Both the position numbers and the translations under genes were made by a program. A stretch of DNA of 64,000 bases, taken from Talinum fruticosum (Eukaryota; Streptophyta; Magnoliopsida; Caryophyllales; Talinaceae). The notes under the pieces are model-generated. The model did not search any database. It was not told the origin of the DNA and saw nothing but the letters and a program-made list of their open reading frames with translations. The stretch spans positions 7,934,501 to 7,998,500 of the forward strand of contig JAITYX010000003.1 of the NCBI GenBank assembly GCA_021018815.1, given 5' to 3'. The number at the start of each line of letters is the position of its first letter. Position 1 is the stretch's first letter. Below, in pieces: positions 11,196 through 22,910 of this stretch.

Positions 11196-12601
11196 TCACT
11201 TCCGGTTGAGGTTCCGGAGCACGTTGGCCCTCTCGTTGTTGCTGCCGCTTGTTCTCGCTTCCTTCTCCCCTTCCTTAGATGGAGCTGCCTCACTGCAGGC
11301 TCTTCTTCTTCTTCTTCTTCTTCTTCTTCTTCTTCTTCTTCTTCTTCTTCTTCTTCTTCTTCTTCTTCTTCTTCTTCTTCTTCTTCTCCTTCTCCTCCCC
11401 CGTAGAGGAGGATTTGGCTGGACTCGAGGATTCTTCGGATGTATCCGAGTCCACCGGATCTTGAGCCGCCTTGGAGTGCCGTTCTCGAAGGAGCTCAATC
11501 ACCTCCCTCTGCTCCTTAACTAGTGCCTTCATCTCGAGAAGCACGTCTTGCTGCTCTCGGATTTGGGATTGAGCTGTTTTCTAGTTGATGGTCATAGATC
11601 GAAGGACAGTCTTGAATGACCGGAGGGTGTTCTTTAATTCGGTGGACACCGAGGAGATTTTGTCCATCGAACGAGAGGACATAGCAGAAGAAAGAACTTG
11701 AGAAACACCTGAAGTGGAGGCACCACCAGATGGAGGAGTTAGAGAGAGAGGTGATTGGGTCCGAGTCCGAGGCGGAGAAGGCGGCCTCGGTTCGAGCTAT
11801 GAACCCGGACACCCGGTTGGGTCTCCCGATATTCATACCCAAGGAGTTCCTTTTTGCCAACGACAATGGCAGCCTCGAAACCGCGTTAGGATCCGAGGGA
11901 AGAGGAACTTTGAATTGTTTGAAGATGAGGGTGAGAAGAGCCCCGAAAGGAAGTGGTGTGTTCTTCTTGGTCCGAGTCCGAGCGAGCACAGCTGCCATTT
12001 GCTGGACTATTACACGAAAGAGGTCTACATCATTGCCCTCGAGGATGTCGTACTGAGCTTTTAGATGCTTGGAGTTGGGGTTCTCCTTGCTAGAATGCTG
12101 TGAGAAGAAAGTTCTCATCAGCGAGAAAACAAAGAAGGCGAGCTTCGATTTGAGTTGGGTCATAGAGAAGTTTTGCGTGACCCGGGGAATTCTTTAGCGT
12201 ACTTCTTAAAGAAGTCATCAGCAACCTCGTTGAAAGGTATGGGGTTGCTGTTCAAGAACATAGAAGATACTTTAAAGAGGCGGTGGAGAAGAGAGGTGTT
12301 GATGCGAACGGTTATGTTTTGAACTCTTGAGGTGAGGATACCCTCAAAGCTAGAAAGATTGGAATAGAACTCGAAACGAGTTACGGGTAAATGAAATCAC
12401 CGAAATAGAGGAAATCGTAGACCCTGTTGATTTGATGTGAGCTAACCAAGAACACTTTGTGGTCGGGAAGAATTTGTCATCCAACGTTAGATGTTGGGTG
12501 ACAAGAGGTTTTGAAGGATTGGAGGGGCCTTCTTGGCTTTTGGTACGGGGTTTCTTGGTGGCGGAACCAAGAACATCGAGGTGGGAACCTATTTTCGGCA
12601 T
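11196..12601 (-). pseudogene. SireG ORF3 (post-pol, env-like position; plant transposon protein domain)
   Basis: Starts at an ATG reading MPK (12599-12601) and runs toward the 3' LTR through several frames. An N-terminal piece (12350-12601) carries KSQEGPSNPSK. A central domain (about 11900-12163) has ILEGNDVDLF and FGALLTLIFKQFKVPL, which I recognise as the domain often annotated as putative plant transposon protein (PF20167 by memory). A C-terminal piece (11290-11544) has a short coiled-coil-like stretch LVKEQREVIELLRERHSKAAQD, then an acidic/Ser-rich part and a long lysine run from a triplet repeat. SireF and SireD carry the same ORF. SIRE-type elements have an extra ORF here, often called env-like. 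I see no convincing signal peptide or fusion features, so its role is unknown. Confidence 0.6.
11300..11387 (+). repeat. (CTT)n microsatellite, about 29 units
   Basis: Uninterrupted CTT/AAG triplets inside the 3' part of ORF3. Read as AAG on the minus strand they give a polylysine tail. Plus-strand ORFs made of poly-Ser, Leu or Phe here are artefacts of the repeat. Confidence 0.95.
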
Positions 12602-13069
12602 GTTTGATGTGGAAAAGACAGAGAGAGATGAACTTTTGTGAAAGAGAGCGAGAGAGATAGAGATAGCTCTACGAAAGTGAGCGGAAAAAGAAAATGAAAG
12701 AGTAGAAAGAGAGAGTTGAGAGTGACAGAGCTTACTTGAGATGACCTTTACTTAGCTTGAGAGCGACGAGAGTTTCTTTGATCGCAGAGAGCTTGCTCGA
12801 GTTAAAGTAATTGAGAGAGTGAAAGTAAGTAGAGAGTAAAGTAACGAAATGAAGGAAAATAGATGCTATTTATAGAGAAATAATTGTCCTTCGATATTCG
12901 TTCGACCCGGCTCTCCAACGGTCACCTCGGACCGGTGTGACTGTTCCGCTCTCTAATGGTTAGAATTCCAGCGTTTGTCTCCCAACGGCTAGATGTCCGA
13001 TCGAAGCGCGATAGAGAGAGAGAGAAAAAGAGAGATTATATAAGAAATTTATGAAATTCTCCACCGATC
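12602..13069 (-). other. SireG spacer between pol and ORF3 (left part)
   Basis: No gene visible. Purine-rich runs (agagag near 12630-12660 and 13013-13030) and a cryptic TATA-like tatttatagaga near 12870. It matches 60940-61220 and 62147-62240 of SireF. Positions 13065-13069 (CGATC) are the left duplication of DelE3; the spacer resumes at 15972-16175. Confidence 0.6.
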
Positions 13070-15971
13070 CGTGAGACCCCAAAATTTCGGGTGCTTGCTC
13101 GGTAGTGAATTATTAGAATTTTTCCGAGTTGGAATTAGAAACCCGAGAACCAGGAACCGAGCATGGGCTAGCTAAATTGGGCCTTGAGAAGCTAGTTGGG
13201 CCCAATTAAAATAAAATAAAATAAAAAAAGAAAGGAAATGAGAAATGAAGAAGGATGGTTGGCGAGTTGAGAGTAGGAGTGCTGCGTAAAAGCGAAGTGT
13301 GGGAATTAAGGGTCCAATTGGAATGAAACAACGACCCATTATGTGTAATTAGCTAAAGCGGAGAGAGAAATTAGGATTGAGAACAAAAGGGGAGGAACGA
13401 AGAAGCGAAGCGAAGCAAGGAAAGAAAAGAAGAGGCGGAGCGAGAGAGAGAGCGAGAGGGAGGCCGAGAAGAAGCGAACGAACGAGAGAGGGAGAGAACG
13501 CGAGAAGCCGGTGGCCGCTCGAACGGCGAGGACTCGCCGCTGGTGGGCAAGGGAGAGCGAGAGCTCGGGAGGCCGAGCGGAGCGGAAGAAGAAAGGGGAA
13601 CAAAAGAACGCGGAAGCGAGGGAAGCGAGAGGGAGCGAACGCACGAGAGAGAGAGGAAGAACGAGCGGGAGCGGGAGTGGGACCGAGAGGAACGCCGGAA
13701 ACCGGCTGCCGGCGGGCACGGTAGGCCCGAGGACAGGCAGCGGACGAAGGAGAAAGGAAAGAGAAGCAGAGGGCGAAAGAAGGAGAGACGAAGCGGAGAG
13801 CAACGAGGGCGACGAAAGGAGGAAGAAGAGAAAGCAAAACCCAAATCGAAACCCAATCGAAACCCTGTAGAACCGAAATCTTAGAACCTCTAAGAATCTA
13901 AGGTGAGTAATTCAAATTCATCCTCAAGAATTAAAATGAATTTGGTGGATTGAACTTGAATTTGAGGTATGAAATTGGAAACCCTAAGTTAATTGAAGAA
14001 GCTAGAGGCCTAAATTCACGAATTAGCAACTCACGAATTGAAAAGCATGTTGCGAATTTGATGTCCGATTCATGAATTTAGTGATTATTAACCATTCTTA
14101 GCATGATTATTGAACTGTATATTGAGAGTTTGATGAAAATAGCTTGAATAGGTATAGTGAGAAAAATCGGAAAATTGAATTCATGATTTAGTGCAGATTT
14201 TTCAATGAATAAAGCCTGCTGTCTGCATTATTGTGCCGTCATGTGTAGCCCGAAATTCCTAAAATTTTTACTGCAGCTTCCTGATAATTTATGAGAATTT
14301 CCTGTAAATTTTGGTATGCATTGGATGAGTAGATTGGGAGATATGCAATTTTAAGTGAAAATGTCCTGTTTTGAGCAAAATCGGAATTAAGTGAGTAACC
14401 GAATTGAGAACTGAAATTTAAGAAGCGATGGGGCTATATTAAAAGATATATATCGATTAAGGAAAGTTATAGAACCATAAACCACTTATACGCGATAATA
14501 CGCGATCATGAAAACGATAAGTTCGTTGATTAGAAATCCTAGTTGGCATGTTTATGTGATTATGTGTTTATCCCGAATTACATCGATTATAAATGATATA
14601 AGCATGCATATGTGAAATGAATTGATTATACTTGAGTTGGAACTTGCTCATGTGAATTGCTTGTTTTGAAGAAGTTACGCATGAACGTGTTGAGCATGAA
14701 TTATATGAATTAAGTATATCTTATGTATAAGTAATGAGAAGATAAGAAGAAAATAAGAAACATAAAGAACTAAAGAAGGGAGAAAGGATTGTGTTATTGA
14801 TCTAAGACCCCACGAATTAAAGAACCCTCCGAAGCTATGGCCATAGAAGTGTCTCATCAACCCAAAGCCACGAATTATTTTGCTTCTACGAATTATTGAT
14901 AGTATGCGTCCTTCGGGGAAGGGAGGCTACCTCGAGGCCACGAATTATTTTGACTCGAGGCCACGAATTATATGCCTCCGTGAACCGAGCCCACGAATTA
15001 TTTTGGCTCCAAGAACTGGGTCTTTAGAGCGGAACATAAATCTTCTTTCCATTCGAAACTAAGAAGACTTAAAGAATTACGATACGAAGAATCAAATGAT
15101 CGTGCATGACGAACAAGAAAGAAAGAACTAATGATTTATGAAATGCACGATTGAACTCAAGAAGAAGAATAAGAAGAAGATCGAATCCTATTTTCGTAAG
15201 AAATGATTGCGATAAGAACTAAGCTATGATTTATGATGATTTACATGATGAATGATTCTATGACTTACTTGTGTAGAAATATGAATGAAGTATGTTTGAT
15301 TGAATTCATGAGTAAGTGATGTCATTATGTTTCTCGGCAAGTTGGTAAGTTTAGAATCTCGCATGTCTTAAGCATGTATGATCCGAATCGCATGTCATGA
15401 ATGAGTTATGAACTTACGTGTGTTTGTTAATGAATTAATGTGCAAAGTGAAACCCGGGGTTGGGTTTGGATTATTCACTGGGCTAGTGAGCTCATGACAT
15501 CACCAACATTTTAGGTACGAAGTTAAGACCGGTAGGAGTTGCCTTTGGCTTTTGGAAATAGCGGACGAATAGGAGATGCTGGACTTACTGCATGTTTTTC
15601 TGTCTTTAGTTTATAAAGATGTTGTAAAGACTATTGTATGTGAGCTTAAGTTTGATTATGAATGTAAATCCCTATGTGAATACTCCGAGCGTGTGGCTCG
15701 TTGAGTTGTGTTGTGTTTCTCCGAGCGTGTGGCTCGTTGAGTTTAAGATTGTGTTTCGTGCGGGGTTAGGGCTTTAAGCCTATGGGTTTAGCCAGCTTAC
15801 GAGAGGAAACTCTGCCGAAATTTCTAGAAAAACCTTCAAAAACCTAGAATTACGCTTCCGCCAATCCAAGAAAGGGTTATTAACCCCAAGTTGAGATCTT
15901 AAGTAGCCTTAGGGGTTCCTCTCGGGAACCCCGGCATGTAATACTCCTAGGGCGGGTCTAGGGGTGTTACA
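13070..15971 (+). mobile_element. DelE3: solo LTR of a Del/Tekay-like chromovirus family
   Basis: 2,902 bases, from CGTGAGACCCCAAAATTT (TG mutated to CG) to GGGGTGTTACA, flanked by CGATC (13065-13069) and TGATC (15972-15976). SireF lacks it at the corresponding place (62240), which gives an empty-site comparison. Its downstream half is the reverse complement relative of the DelE LTRs: a GA-rich block (13370-13860), a splice-donor-like AGGTGAGT (13901), two copies of a CGAGC...GCTCG-type motif (15683 and 15719) and the end CTAGGGGTGTTACA. ORFs in the GA-rich block (13339-13884) are compositional artefacts. A ccacgaatta word recurs at 14809-15005. Confidence 0.75.
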
Positions 15972-16175
15972 TGATCTAGAGATGATTTCGAAGTTTAATG
16001 TCCATTTTTCTCAAAATGCGAGTCCGACTCGGTGAAGTTTCGAGTGACTCAAAACCGCAAACAACTAATAACTCGGAGCTCGGTATCACTGGTTCAATCG
16101 AACTAATTGTTATTAAAGAAAGAAAGCACATAACACATAATTATGCAAAGTAAATTCACTCGGAAAATCACATAA

Positions 16176-19100
16176 TTATGCATTAATCATGCCAAGCTCA
16201 TTCCTAATAAAGCAAAGCCGATCCTCACTAAGTGGCTTAGTAAAGATATCAGCTAATTGAAGATTGGTAGCAATGAATTCAAGTTCAATATCACCCTTTT
16301 CAGAATGATCTCTCGGAAAATGATACCCGACCTCAATATGTTTAGTCTTTGAGTGCTTGAACTGGATTCTTAGTGATGCTGATTGCACTTTGATTATCAC
16401 ACTTGATTGGAATTAATTTGAATGAAAGTCCAAGATCTCTCAAGTGTTGCTTTATCCATAAAATCTGAGCACGACATGCTCCAGCTGTAATATACTCAGC
16501 TTCGAGCAATTGATAGAGCTACTGAGTTTTGCTTCTTTGAGTGCCAAGATATCGAGGATTGACCCGAAACTAGCAGGCTCCTGAGGTGCTCTTTCTGTCA
16601 ACTTTATATCTAGCATAGTCAGCATCCGAGTATCCAGGTGAGAGTCGGTTCCGAGTCTCTAGAGTACCAAAGACCTAAATTCCGAGTCCCTGCAAGATAT
16701 CCGAATATTCTTTTCACCGTAGTGAGATGTGATTCTTTTGGATTAGCTTAAAATATTGCACACAGATAGACACTAAACATTATGCCTGGCCTACTAGAAG
16801 TAAGATATAGCAAAGATCCAATCATACCTCGATAGAGTTTCGATCTACTACTTTACCTTTCTCATCCGAGTCTAGTTTTATGCTTCGCTGCTCATAGGTG
16901 TTGGTGCATGTTTTGCATCTTGAAGTTTGTACTTCTTCAACAACTCCTTGGTATACTCTGATTGATGGACATAGATGCCATCTTTGTCTTGCTTGATTTG
17001 TAGACCAAGGAAGAAATTGAGTTCTCCCATCATACTCATTTGAAATTCCTGTTTCATTAACTCGGAAAACTCTCAACACAGAATTTCATTAGTAGCTCCA
17101 AAAATTATGTCATCAACATAGATCCGAGCAATAAGAAAGTCTTTCCCCTTGGTTTTATAAAAAGAGTTTTGTCAATCTGACCTCTTCTAAAATCATTTTC
17201 AACCAAGAAATTACTCGAGTCTTTCATACCAAGCTCTAGGATTTTGTTTAAGACTATAGAGAGCTTTTTGTAATTTGAAAACATGATTTGGATATTCTGA
17301 GTTTTCAAATCCAGGGGTTGCTCAACATAGACTTCCTCTTCAATGAAACCATTGAGAAAAGCACATGTAACATCCATTTGATACAATTTGATATTCATGC
17401 TAGATGCAAATGCCAATAAGATTCTAATAGCTTCAATTCGGCAACAGGTGCAAGGGTTTCCCCACAATCAATCCTTTCTTCTTGATTGTAACCTTGAGCC
17501 ACAAGTCTAGCCTTATTTTTAACTACCAACCCACCTTCACCCAGTTTGTTCTTAAAAACCCATTTGGTTCCTATGATCGGGTGGTCGAAGGTCATTTGGT
17601 CGAGTCCGGACTTGGTTTATTGATTGAGTTCCTCTTGCATGGCCTCTACCCATTCGAGGTTCATTAAGGGCTTCTAGTGCATTTCGTGTTTAGTTAATGA
17701 AATGAATGCAGTGAATGCACATAGATTTTGTAGAGAGGAACGAGTTCTTACCTCACTCGTTGATATCAAATAAGATGTTTTTAGTGGGTGGCTAGAAGCA
17801 TACTTGAATGCTCTACCTGTTCTCTGGTTCACCAGATCCGTAGGTTGAATTGGTTGATCTTCGAAGTCCGTTCCGAGTGAGCTTGTTCATCTGATTGACC
17901 TTCAACATTTTGAGCTGGCTTTGGAGTTGTCTAATTTTGAGTGAAGTTGTTCTTAGTCACTTCGTTCCGAGCGACTATGATTTGATTCTTGATGAGCTCA
18001 TTTTCATCAAGATCATCATCTCTGCTGACCTTCGAGTCCGAGAATGTTGACTCACTTGGTTTTTCCTGTTCAATCTCATCAAACACAACGTCGATGCTTT
18101 CTTCCACTTTGTTAGTTCTTTTATTGAAAATACGATATGCTTTGCTATGAGATGAATAACCAAGAAAAATACCTTCATCCGACCGAGCATCAAACTTAGT
18201 CAGGTGATCCTTACCATTGTTGTGAACGAAGCACTTACATCCAAAGGTTTTGAAGTATGAAATGTTGGTTTTCTTCCCTTTATAGAGCTCGTATGGAGTT
18301 TTCTTCAGGATAGGTCCGATGAGGCATCTGTTCAATGTGTAGTTTGTCTGTGTTCATCGGCTCAGCCCATAAATAGTAGGGTAGATTATATTCAATCATC
18401 ATTGTCCTAGCTATTTCTTCAAGATTTCGGTTCTTCCTCTCCACCACTCCATTTTGTTGAGGAGTTCTTGGTGCTGAGAAGTTGTGAGAGATGTCATTCT
18501 TGTCACGGAACTCTTTAAATTCTAAGTAGTCGAACTCCCTTCCATGGTCGGTTCGAATTCTCTAAATCTGAGTCCGAGACTCAACTTGGATTTTCTCGCA
18601 GAGCTTGCTGAACTATTTGAATGCTTCATTTTTGTGCTTAAGAAAACACACCCGGGTAAATCGTGAATAGTCATCAACAATAACAAGTACATATGATTGA
18701 CCTCCGAGACTCTTGACAGGGATTTCATCACATAAGTCCATATGCAACATTTCAAGTACCTTGGATGTGGAAACAGCTTTTAGAGATTTGAAGGATGATC
18801 TCGACTTGTTTCCCTTTTGTGCTTGTTTCACAGATTTTATCTTTCTTAAATGCACAGTTAGGAAATCCTCCGACCAAACCATGAGTTGCAAGTTTCTTAA
18901 TGGTGTGCATGCTAACATGAGCTAGTCTACGATGCCATGTCCATGAATCATCATGAAGAGATGCTTTTAGACAAGATTAATTCTAACTCGGGTCGAAAGA
19001 GGAATAGTATAGGTGTTACCCGATCTCTTACCCGAGAGCTTGATCTCTTTGGTAGCATCATCGGAGATATAACAGTTGGTCCGAGTGAATCTTACCTTTT

Positions 19101-19499
19101 AACCTTTGTCACATAGTTGAGAGATGCTTGAGTAGATTGTACTTTAATCCCTTGATAAGGTATACATGGCTGACTAGATTGTTTCCTTTTCCAATCTTGC
19201 CTATCCCAATTGTCTTACCCTTACTGTCATCTCCAAATGTGACTTTGCCTCCCTTGTACTCTTCGAACTCGAAAAGATTCTTGGATTTCCGACATGTGAC
19301 GTGAGCATCCACTGTCCAGTACCAATGACCTTTTGTTCTTTTCGAGCTACCTCCCGAGGATTTGTTTCCTCACTGTATGAGTGATCCGAGTCCGACTCGA
19401 TTCGGCTTCCTAGTCTAAGAGTGCCATCAGATATTTTGAATCATCTAAGTCGTCATCATCTTTTGATGAGTCTTCATCACTCCAAGTGGCCATCATAGC
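16176..19499 (-). pseudogene. SireG pol (protease, integrase, RT, RNase H)
   Basis: Read on the minus strand with frameshifts and stops. Protease: a DSGCSRHM-type motif at about 19290-19320. GAG-pre-integrase with WTWHRRLAH-like residues near 18930-18960. Integrase core: 17931-18918, including DMCDEIPVKSLGG-like, a PQQNGVVERK-like stretch and the GCKCFVHNNGKD and SDEGIFLGYSSHSKAY motifs typical of copia integrase C-termini. RT: 17105-17640, with GTKWVFKNKL, MDVTCAFLNG and the catalytic YVDDI (17106-17120). RNase H ends with QLADIFTKPLSEDRLCFIRNELGM and a TAA at 16176-16178. This order (integrase before RT) defines Ty1/copia. The frame is broken many times, so no functional polyprotein is expected. 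Confidence 0.85.
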
Positions 19500-20427
19500 C
19501 TTTTTCTTCTTTCTGTCTCTCTTCCTTTTGGGACAGTCTTTGACTATTTGTTCCTTGCTCGCCACATTCAAAACAGTCGAAGTTCTTAGTTAAAGATAAC
19601 TTTGAAGGGGAAGAATGTTGACCTTTTCTATCCTTCTTGTCTTTCTTATAGAACTTGCTTCATCATTCTTTTGAAGCCTCCGGTGATAAGTGACATGGGA
19701 TCCTCTTCTAAGTCGGAGGAGCTCAGATTTGCTTCTCTGTTTTCCGAGGCCTTCGAGTGCAATGTTCCTTTTAGTGCTAACCTCTGCATCCTCCTCTTCC
19801 AGGTGGATCTCATGGGTGAGTAGCTTCCCAATGAGTTCGTCCGGCTTAAGTAAGGACAGGTTCTAAGCCTCTTCGATGGTCAGTTACCTTGGGACCCCAT
19901 CTTCTCTTGGGTAGACTTTTGAGTATCTTTCTGCACATTTCCTCGTGGGAAATTTTTCTACCCAGAGATTTGAGATTGTTAGTAATCTCGAGTGAAGCGG
20001 ATGAATGTCCGAGTGATGTTCTCTTCGGCTTCATCTTGAACAGCTCGTACTTTTGAAGATATTGGCTTATTTTCACTTGTCCGACCTGGCTTGTGCCTTC
20101 ATAAGTGTTGACAAGCGTGTCCCATACTTCTTTGGTTGTGTCACAGGCTGACACTTGGTTGTATTCTTCCGAGCTGATGGCGCACATTAGAATGTTCATC
20201 GCCTTGAAGTTCTTTCGAACTTCTATGCTTCTTCGAGTGGTATACTCGGATTTTGTTTTGGGCACGAGTCTTATTTCTTGCATCTTCATTGTAGTGTAGT
20301 TCCCAACTTGAATGATGTTCCGGACATCTTCATCGTTATCCAACAGGAAACATTCCATGAACTTTAACCGAGTGCACAAAATTAGATCCTTTGAACTTTG
20401 GTGGTCTGTTGGAAGATCTTCTTTCAT
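19500..20427 (-). pseudogene. SireG gag
   Basis: A 193-codon open frame from an ATG (20425-20427) holds the copia gag core (UBN2 type), with CFLLDNDEDV, KAMNILMCAISSEEYN, VWDTLVNTYEGTSQV and NNLKSLGRKISHEEM. A CCHC zinc knuckle follows at about 19535-19590 (CFECGEQG...VKDC), with a frameshift between its halves. Similar plant elements have additional sequence upstream of this ATG, so the annotated start may be internal. Frameshifts separate it from pol. Confidence 0.8.
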
Positions 20428-20497
20428 CGAACTCTCTATTTTTCTAAGCCATTTGATCTTTAAACCTTTGGTTGGTTAGATCCTTTCTGAAAGGCTA

Positions 20498-20509
20498 GGC
20501 TCGATACCA
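20498..20509 (-). other. SireG primer binding site (tRNA-iMet type)
   Basis: Minus strand TGGTATCGAGCC lies two bases inside the 5' LTR. It matches the plant initiator tRNA-Met primer site TGGTATCAGAGC apart from one missing base. Confidence 0.8.
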
Positions 20510-20511
20510 AT

Positions 20512-22032
20512 TAAAGGTTTTCTCTTGGAGAGACTAAGTCACCCTAGAGGGGGTTGCATAGGGTGATGGGGAAATTTAAACAAGTAATGGAAGAATAAAA
20601 CTAGACAAGACGGCGAGGAGAGTCCGAGTTTAGATTGAACTCGAAAAGTACTAACTCGTAAAGTTACGTGGAAACCCTCATGGGGCAAAAACCACGGTCA
20701 GTGCTAATCCAAGAACCAAGTCAAATCCACTATTTTGAATCCACAAAATACGGTAGAAAGACTCAACCGAATTGCTCCCTTAGACAATTCCTTACAAGAT
20801 TTTCCTAGACTCGAAATTCCCTTATCTCGATCTAGTACTTCCCAACCGAGATAACCTTTACAGTTGGGGACAACCGAGCTGAGTTAACCCTTATAGCTCA
20901 GTCAAGGGACCTTACTCGAAAGTAAGAATGAGTGTTTGTAAATTGATTACAAGACCTTACAACTCGGAAAGATATTACGTACGAGTTAGAGTTGTGAGTA
21001 GAAGATTGAGTATGAATACAATGAATTTTGCTTAAGTATGTGTATTGACAGTTGGTTCAGCAATCTTCAAGTCTTGAGAGTTGGCTTCTATTTATAGATA
21101 ACCAAGCGGACTAGCCGTTGTGACTATCTTCGACTTGAAGTCCTTTGTGACCATTGCGATGGTCTTTCCGAGTCACTCGGAAAATATCCGTTGAGGTGTG
21201 ATCGTTGGGCAATGGCTCTTGACTCCTTTTGAAGTGCCAATCCACTGGTGGTGTTTGAAAATTAGAGCGGAAACCACCGTTGAGCTTAGCGTTGCAGATT
21301 TCCGGTTTTGGAAACGGACAACCTTGACATAGTGTTTGGGCCTAGGTTAGAGGTAGGAAAAGCCTTGTCTCGTCGGTGATTTGACATCTTGAAGCCGGTT
21401 CCTTTTGTAATTCAAAAGTAGGATAACCTCATTTGAATAACCTACAAAAGTAAATCAATTTGGTTCTCAAAGTATAAAATACTGTGGTCCAAGATTAGAC
21501 ATAGATAATAATTTAATTAAGATAATTAAGTGGGTAATTATCCGAGTCCTAAAAGAGTGGAATTTTCCGAGTCTAATATCCATTATACTCAAATTCCATC
21601 TCGAGTCGATCTATAAGTCAAGCAAGTCGGATAAAAACATCGAGTAGAAAGACTTGATCTAGACTACCAATGTTCAAAAAAGCATACGAGACTTAGAAAG
21701 ATGAATTGATACAATAATTCAATTAGGCCTAGAACTTGAAGTCGAACCGAGTTTATGCACATTAGAGCAAATGTTTGAACATGCAATATATCCGAGTGTT
21801 GTCCGAGTGACTCGGAAGCGTGTGCGAACAGAGTATTCTTTCCGAGTCAGTCGGAATCAAGTGAGAACATATGCAATGGTTTCTATAACACTCGGAAAAG
21901 ATTCTATATCACTCGGAAAAGTCTCTAAGACACTTAGAATGAATTGTAATCAAAACCTTATAAGAGATGAAGTCTTAGACCCGATTCCTTGATGGAACTC
22001 AGAATGATGTATATGTAAAGTCCGAGTTTTCA
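20512..22032 (-). repeat. SireG 5' LTR
   Basis: 1,521 bases, from TAAAGGTTTTCTC (TG mutated to TA) to GAGTTTTCA, next to the target duplication AACCC. Near-identical to 9627-11149. Confidence 0.88.
21088..21097 (-). promoter_or_regulatory. TATA box in SireG 5' LTR
   Basis: Minus strand CTATAAATAG, in the transcription-driving LTR copy of SireG. Confidence 0.6.
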
Positions 22033-22910
22033 AACCCTTTTAGCGGCACCTTAACCATCTTTACTCGAACCCACACTAGGTCAATGGGATCCTTCTAACT
22101 TTATCCGAGATGTTAATGAGTCACAACTGCTTCTTAGTCTACCATCATTGGATCTGGAAGTTAGGGGCTATGGGTAAGTGATGAAGAAGATGTCTACGAA
22201 ACGAGAGATGATGACAATAATAGTGATGACTTTTGGGGCACACCACCCTTAGAAGAAGACTTTTAGGGAAACACTAAGAGCTCTACTGTTCAGCTTCTTA
22301 CTAGATCGGGACGGCATAACGCACCCTTGGGTCCATAACAGACTCGGGAAGCCTCAAAAGAACCTAAAGCTGTAAGGGAAAAAGACCTAATCCTTAAGCA
22401 ACTCCGGAAATTAAAAGTCGACATTTCTATCCGGCAATTAATATCTCGCTTCCCGAAACATAGACAAGCTTTAATCAATGCACTCAGTAAGATTGAAGTT
22501 TCTCTTGAAACCACGCCAGAGGAATTTGTAGGATTGGTTAACAGTGGGGATGGAACCATTACTTTTGATTAAAAGGATCTCCCAGAAGAAGGCATTGCAC
22601 ACAACAATGCTCTTTATTTAATCGTAACTTGCATTACCAAGTTTGTTCCCTTAACCTTGGTAGATAATGGATCAATAGTTTAGGTGTGTCCCTGGCGAAC
22701 CGCTAAGAGGTTAGGAATTAGGGAGATACAACTCTCTAAGCAAATTGTTCATCTCCGAGCATATGATAATTTTAGAAGAACAGTCTTGGGAACAATGACC
22801 TTACCAATCAATATAGGGCTAGTGGAGAGGAATACTAAATTCCAAGTCTTAGATATCCTAACTATTTTCAATCTACTTCTAGGACGCCCTTGGTTGCACG
22901 ATCATTGAGC
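22033..22910 (+). pseudogene. Tat2 gag tail and aspartic protease
   Basis: Resumes directly after SireG with TTTAGCGGCACCTT, matching 49646 onward of Tat1. An acidic stretch (DDDNNSDDFWGTPPLEED) and a Lys/Glu-rich linker are followed by FVPLTLVDNGS, the protease active-site region (D-N-G form used in this lineage), at about 22640-22680. LVERNTKFQVLD and LGRPWLH close the domain at 22684-22908. Stops interrupt it, for example at 22681 just after the active site. Confidence 0.75.

Larger units (their letters stand above)
9627..22032 (-). mobile_element. SireG: near-complete Ty1/copia (SIRE-like) element in Tat2 gag
   Basis: Minus-strand order: 5' LTR (20512-22032), tRNA-iMet-type primer site, gag, protease, integrase, RT, RNase H, ORF3, polypurine tract, 3' LTR (9627-11149). 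The 5-bp duplication AACCC is at 9622-9626 and 22033-22037. LTR ends are TG...CA type, with the outer TG mutated to CG (left copy) and TA (right copy). The long LTRs (about 1.5 kb), the extra ORF after pol and the primer site point to the SIRE/Maximus lineage. It holds the solo LTR DelE3. Confidence 0.85.

Noticed and set aside
11160..11405. ORFs of poly-Ser, poly-Leu, poly-Phe and poly-Arg across the CTT run
   Set aside because: They exist only because a triplet repeat stays open in all frames; only the minus-strand frame fits ORF3.
13339..13884. Six overlapping long ORFs rich in Arg, Ser, Glu, Leu on both strands
   Set aside because: Purine-rich composition of the DelE3 LTR; no domain and no agreement with other LTR copies.
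20498..20509. tRNA-Met fragment
   Set aside because: Only the 12-base primer binding site is present, next to an LTR; no tRNA gene surrounds it.
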